Source: Parvularculaceae bacterium (lineage in GTDB: Bacteria > Pseudomonadota > Alphaproteobacteria > Caulobacterales > Parvularculaceae). Taken from it: DNA of 36,001 bases. A program made the position numbers and the translations under genes. The stretch covers positions 1 to 36,001 of the forward strand of contig JACADZ010000101.1 in the NCBI GenBank assembly GCA_013389105.1, read 5' to 3'. Below are positions 35,124 through 36,001 of this stretch, piece by piece; within the stretch, counting starts at the first letter, position 1, and every line of letters starts with the position of its first letter. Under the pieces are notes generated by a model. That model ran no database searches and had not been told where the DNA came from. It saw nothing but the letters and a program-made list of their open reading frames with translations.

Positions 35124-35866
35124 CGAAGTCCCCGCATGAGCCGGTCATGCTCGACGAAGCGCTCGACGCGCTGGCGCCCGCCTCGGGAGAGTTCTTCGTC
35201 GACGCGACGCTCGGCGCCGGCGGCTATACGCGAGCCATTCTCGCAACTTCGGACTGCCGGGTCGCCGCCTTCGATCGCGACCCGACCGCGATCGCGGGCG
35301 CAAGAGCGTGGGCCGGCGAATTCGCCGGCCGGCTTACGCTCATCGAGCGGCCGTTTGACGAAATCGAGGAGGGCCTCGCCGGCGTCGGCGTCGACGCCAT
35401 CGATGGAGCCGTGTTCGACCTCGGGGTCTCCTCGATGCAGCTCGACGAGGCCGGACGCGGCTTCTCCTTCCGCGCCGACGGGCCCCTCTCCATGCGCATG
35501 GACGCGCGCAAGCCCGACGCCGCCGACGTCGTCAATCGCGGCGAGGAAAGCGATCTCGCCGCCATCTTCAAAACCTATGGCGAGGAACGCCACGCGCGCA
35601 GGATCGCGCGGGCCATCCTTCGTGAACGCGAAGAGGAGCCGATTGCGACGACCGGTCGGCTTGCAGAGATCGTGGCAAGAGCGGCGCCGGCCCGGCCGCA
35701 AGACAAAATCCATCCGGCGACGCGCGTGTTCCAGGCGCTGCGCATCTTCGTCAATGACGAACTCGGTCAACTGGCCCGCGCCCTGATCGCCGTCGAGCGC
35801 CGGTTGCGCCCGGCTGGGCGTCTCGTCGTCGTCAGCTTCCACTCGCTTGAGGATCGCGTCGTGCGT
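35120..35866 (+). CDS. rsmH: 16S rRNA (cytosine-1402-N4)-methyltransferase RsmH, chimeric and truncated
   Basis: RsmH (MraW) methylates N4 of C1402 in 16S rRNA. The start ATG overlaps mraZ. Family signatures are MTKSPHEPVMLDEALDALAP, DATLGAGGYTRAIL (SAM motif I), FDLGVSSMQLDEAGRGFSFR, MRMDARKPDAADVVN, KIHPATRVFQALRIFVNDELG and VVVSFHSLEDRVV. RsmH similarity stops right after this last motif, at about residue 248. The remaining frame is open to the window edge but codes for non-RsmH residues, and the last about 60 residues of the normal protein are absent. From here the DNA matches a transhydrogenase gene on the other strand, so the annotated end marks a junction and not a stop codon. Confidence 0.9.
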
Positions 35867-36001
35867 GGCGAGTTTGTAGAGATCGCCGAGCGTGGGGTAA
35901 TTGAAGCAAGTCGTGAGGAATGTTTCCGCGCCGCCGCCGGTCATCATCACCACCAGCCCAATATGAACGAGTTCCGACGCCTGTTCGCCAATGACGTGAA
36001 C
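35849..36001 (-). pseudogene. sthA: C-terminal fragment of soluble pyridine nucleotide transhydrogenase (Sth)
   Basis: Read on the minus strand from the window edge, 51 codons give VHVIGEQASELVHIG, a short Gly-rich stretch, then TTCFNYPTLGDLYKLATHDAIL. This is the C-terminal dimerisation domain of Si-specific NAD(P)+ transhydrogenase, a flavoprotein of the pyridine nucleotide-disulfide oxidoreductase family that balances NADH and NADPH. The conserved VHIGE-like and FNYPTL motifs are unmistakable. The gene enters from the right and has no stop of its own; beyond 35849 the frame simply runs antisense through rsmH. It is therefore a broken or joined end, not an intact gene. Confidence 0.85.

Noticed and set aside
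34847-35848. Minus-strand frame continuing from the Sth fragment through rsmH and mraZ
   Set aside because: Only the part above about 35849 resembles Sth; the rest is antisense to rsmH and has no similarity to any protein I know.
35925-35950. His-rich run (HHHH) at the end of the rsmH frame as a metal site
   Set aside because: It is the antisense reading of the Sth gene beyond the junction, not part of RsmH.

Overview
The window is about 36 kb of GC-rich, gene-dense chromosome from an alphaproteobacterium. Several independent markers support this. CtrA and CcrM occur together. There is a GANTC motif upstream of both genes. The SOS boxes are of the alphaproteobacterial type (GTTC-N7-GTTC). 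An imuA-imuB-dnaE2 mutagenesis cassette, a bactofilin and DUF1244 are also present. The gene set fits the Caulobacterales/Hyphomonadales/Parvularculales side of the class, but placement below class level is inference. I see no tRNA, rRNA, CRISPR array, insertion sequence or prophage. Most genes look like core chromosomal genes, and no stretch longer than about 300 bases lacks a gene.

Layout. Bases 1-1422 hold the 3' part of a secreted repeat-domain protein and a small unknown gene. Bases 1433-7611 are a minus-strand DNA damage block (imuA, imuB, dnaE2, then ogt) driven by a very clear LexA-box promoter. Bases 7649-9508 hold ccrM and rnhB. Bases 9700-10218 hold an unknown cysteine-containing gene behind a perfect Fur-like palindrome. 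Bases 10240-14162 hold DUF1244, a large unknown protein, a DnaJ-type co-chaperone and a CheR-fold methyltransferase. Bases 14259-15782 encode an acyl-CoA carboxylase carboxyltransferase. Bases 15782-17743 hold an overlapping M23 peptidase/bactofilin pair. Bases 17869-19154 hold a DUF455 ferritin-like protein and a Bcp peroxiredoxin. Bases 19320-22655 encode a giant AsmA/YhdP-like envelope protein. Bases 22854-24313 hold trxB-msrA. Bases 24324-26793 hold a radical SAM gene divergent from two glycosyltransferase-like genes, with a second LexA box between them. Then follow a cold-shock protein, a secreted beta-helix protein overlapping a FrnE-like DsbA protein, and two tandem TadG-like von Willebrand proteins. 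Bases 31638-34432 hold ctrA divergent from fliI-fliJ. Bases 34496-36001 hold the start of the dcw cluster (mraZ, rsmH).

How the parts work together. Two themes recur. The first is DNA damage control: two LexA boxes cover the translesion cassette and the radical SAM locus, with ogt directly downstream of dnaE2. The second is the cell-cycle circuit: CcrM makes the GANTC methylation, GANTC motifs lie just upstream of ctrA, ccrM and fliI, and CtrA-like TTAA-N7-TTAA or TTTA-N7-TTAA motifs lie upstream of fliI, mraZ and both TadG-like genes. At mraZ the CtrA motif is interleaved with a 10-bp-periodic array of MraZ-type repeats.

The last 150 bases are abnormal. The plus-strand rsmH stops resembling RsmH right after its SFHSLEDR motif. 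From there the minus strand encodes the C-terminal end of a soluble pyridine nucleotide transhydrogenase (SthA). Both genes lose their natural ends at the same place, so this is a chimeric junction: either a real rearrangement or, more likely, an assembly or amplification artefact.
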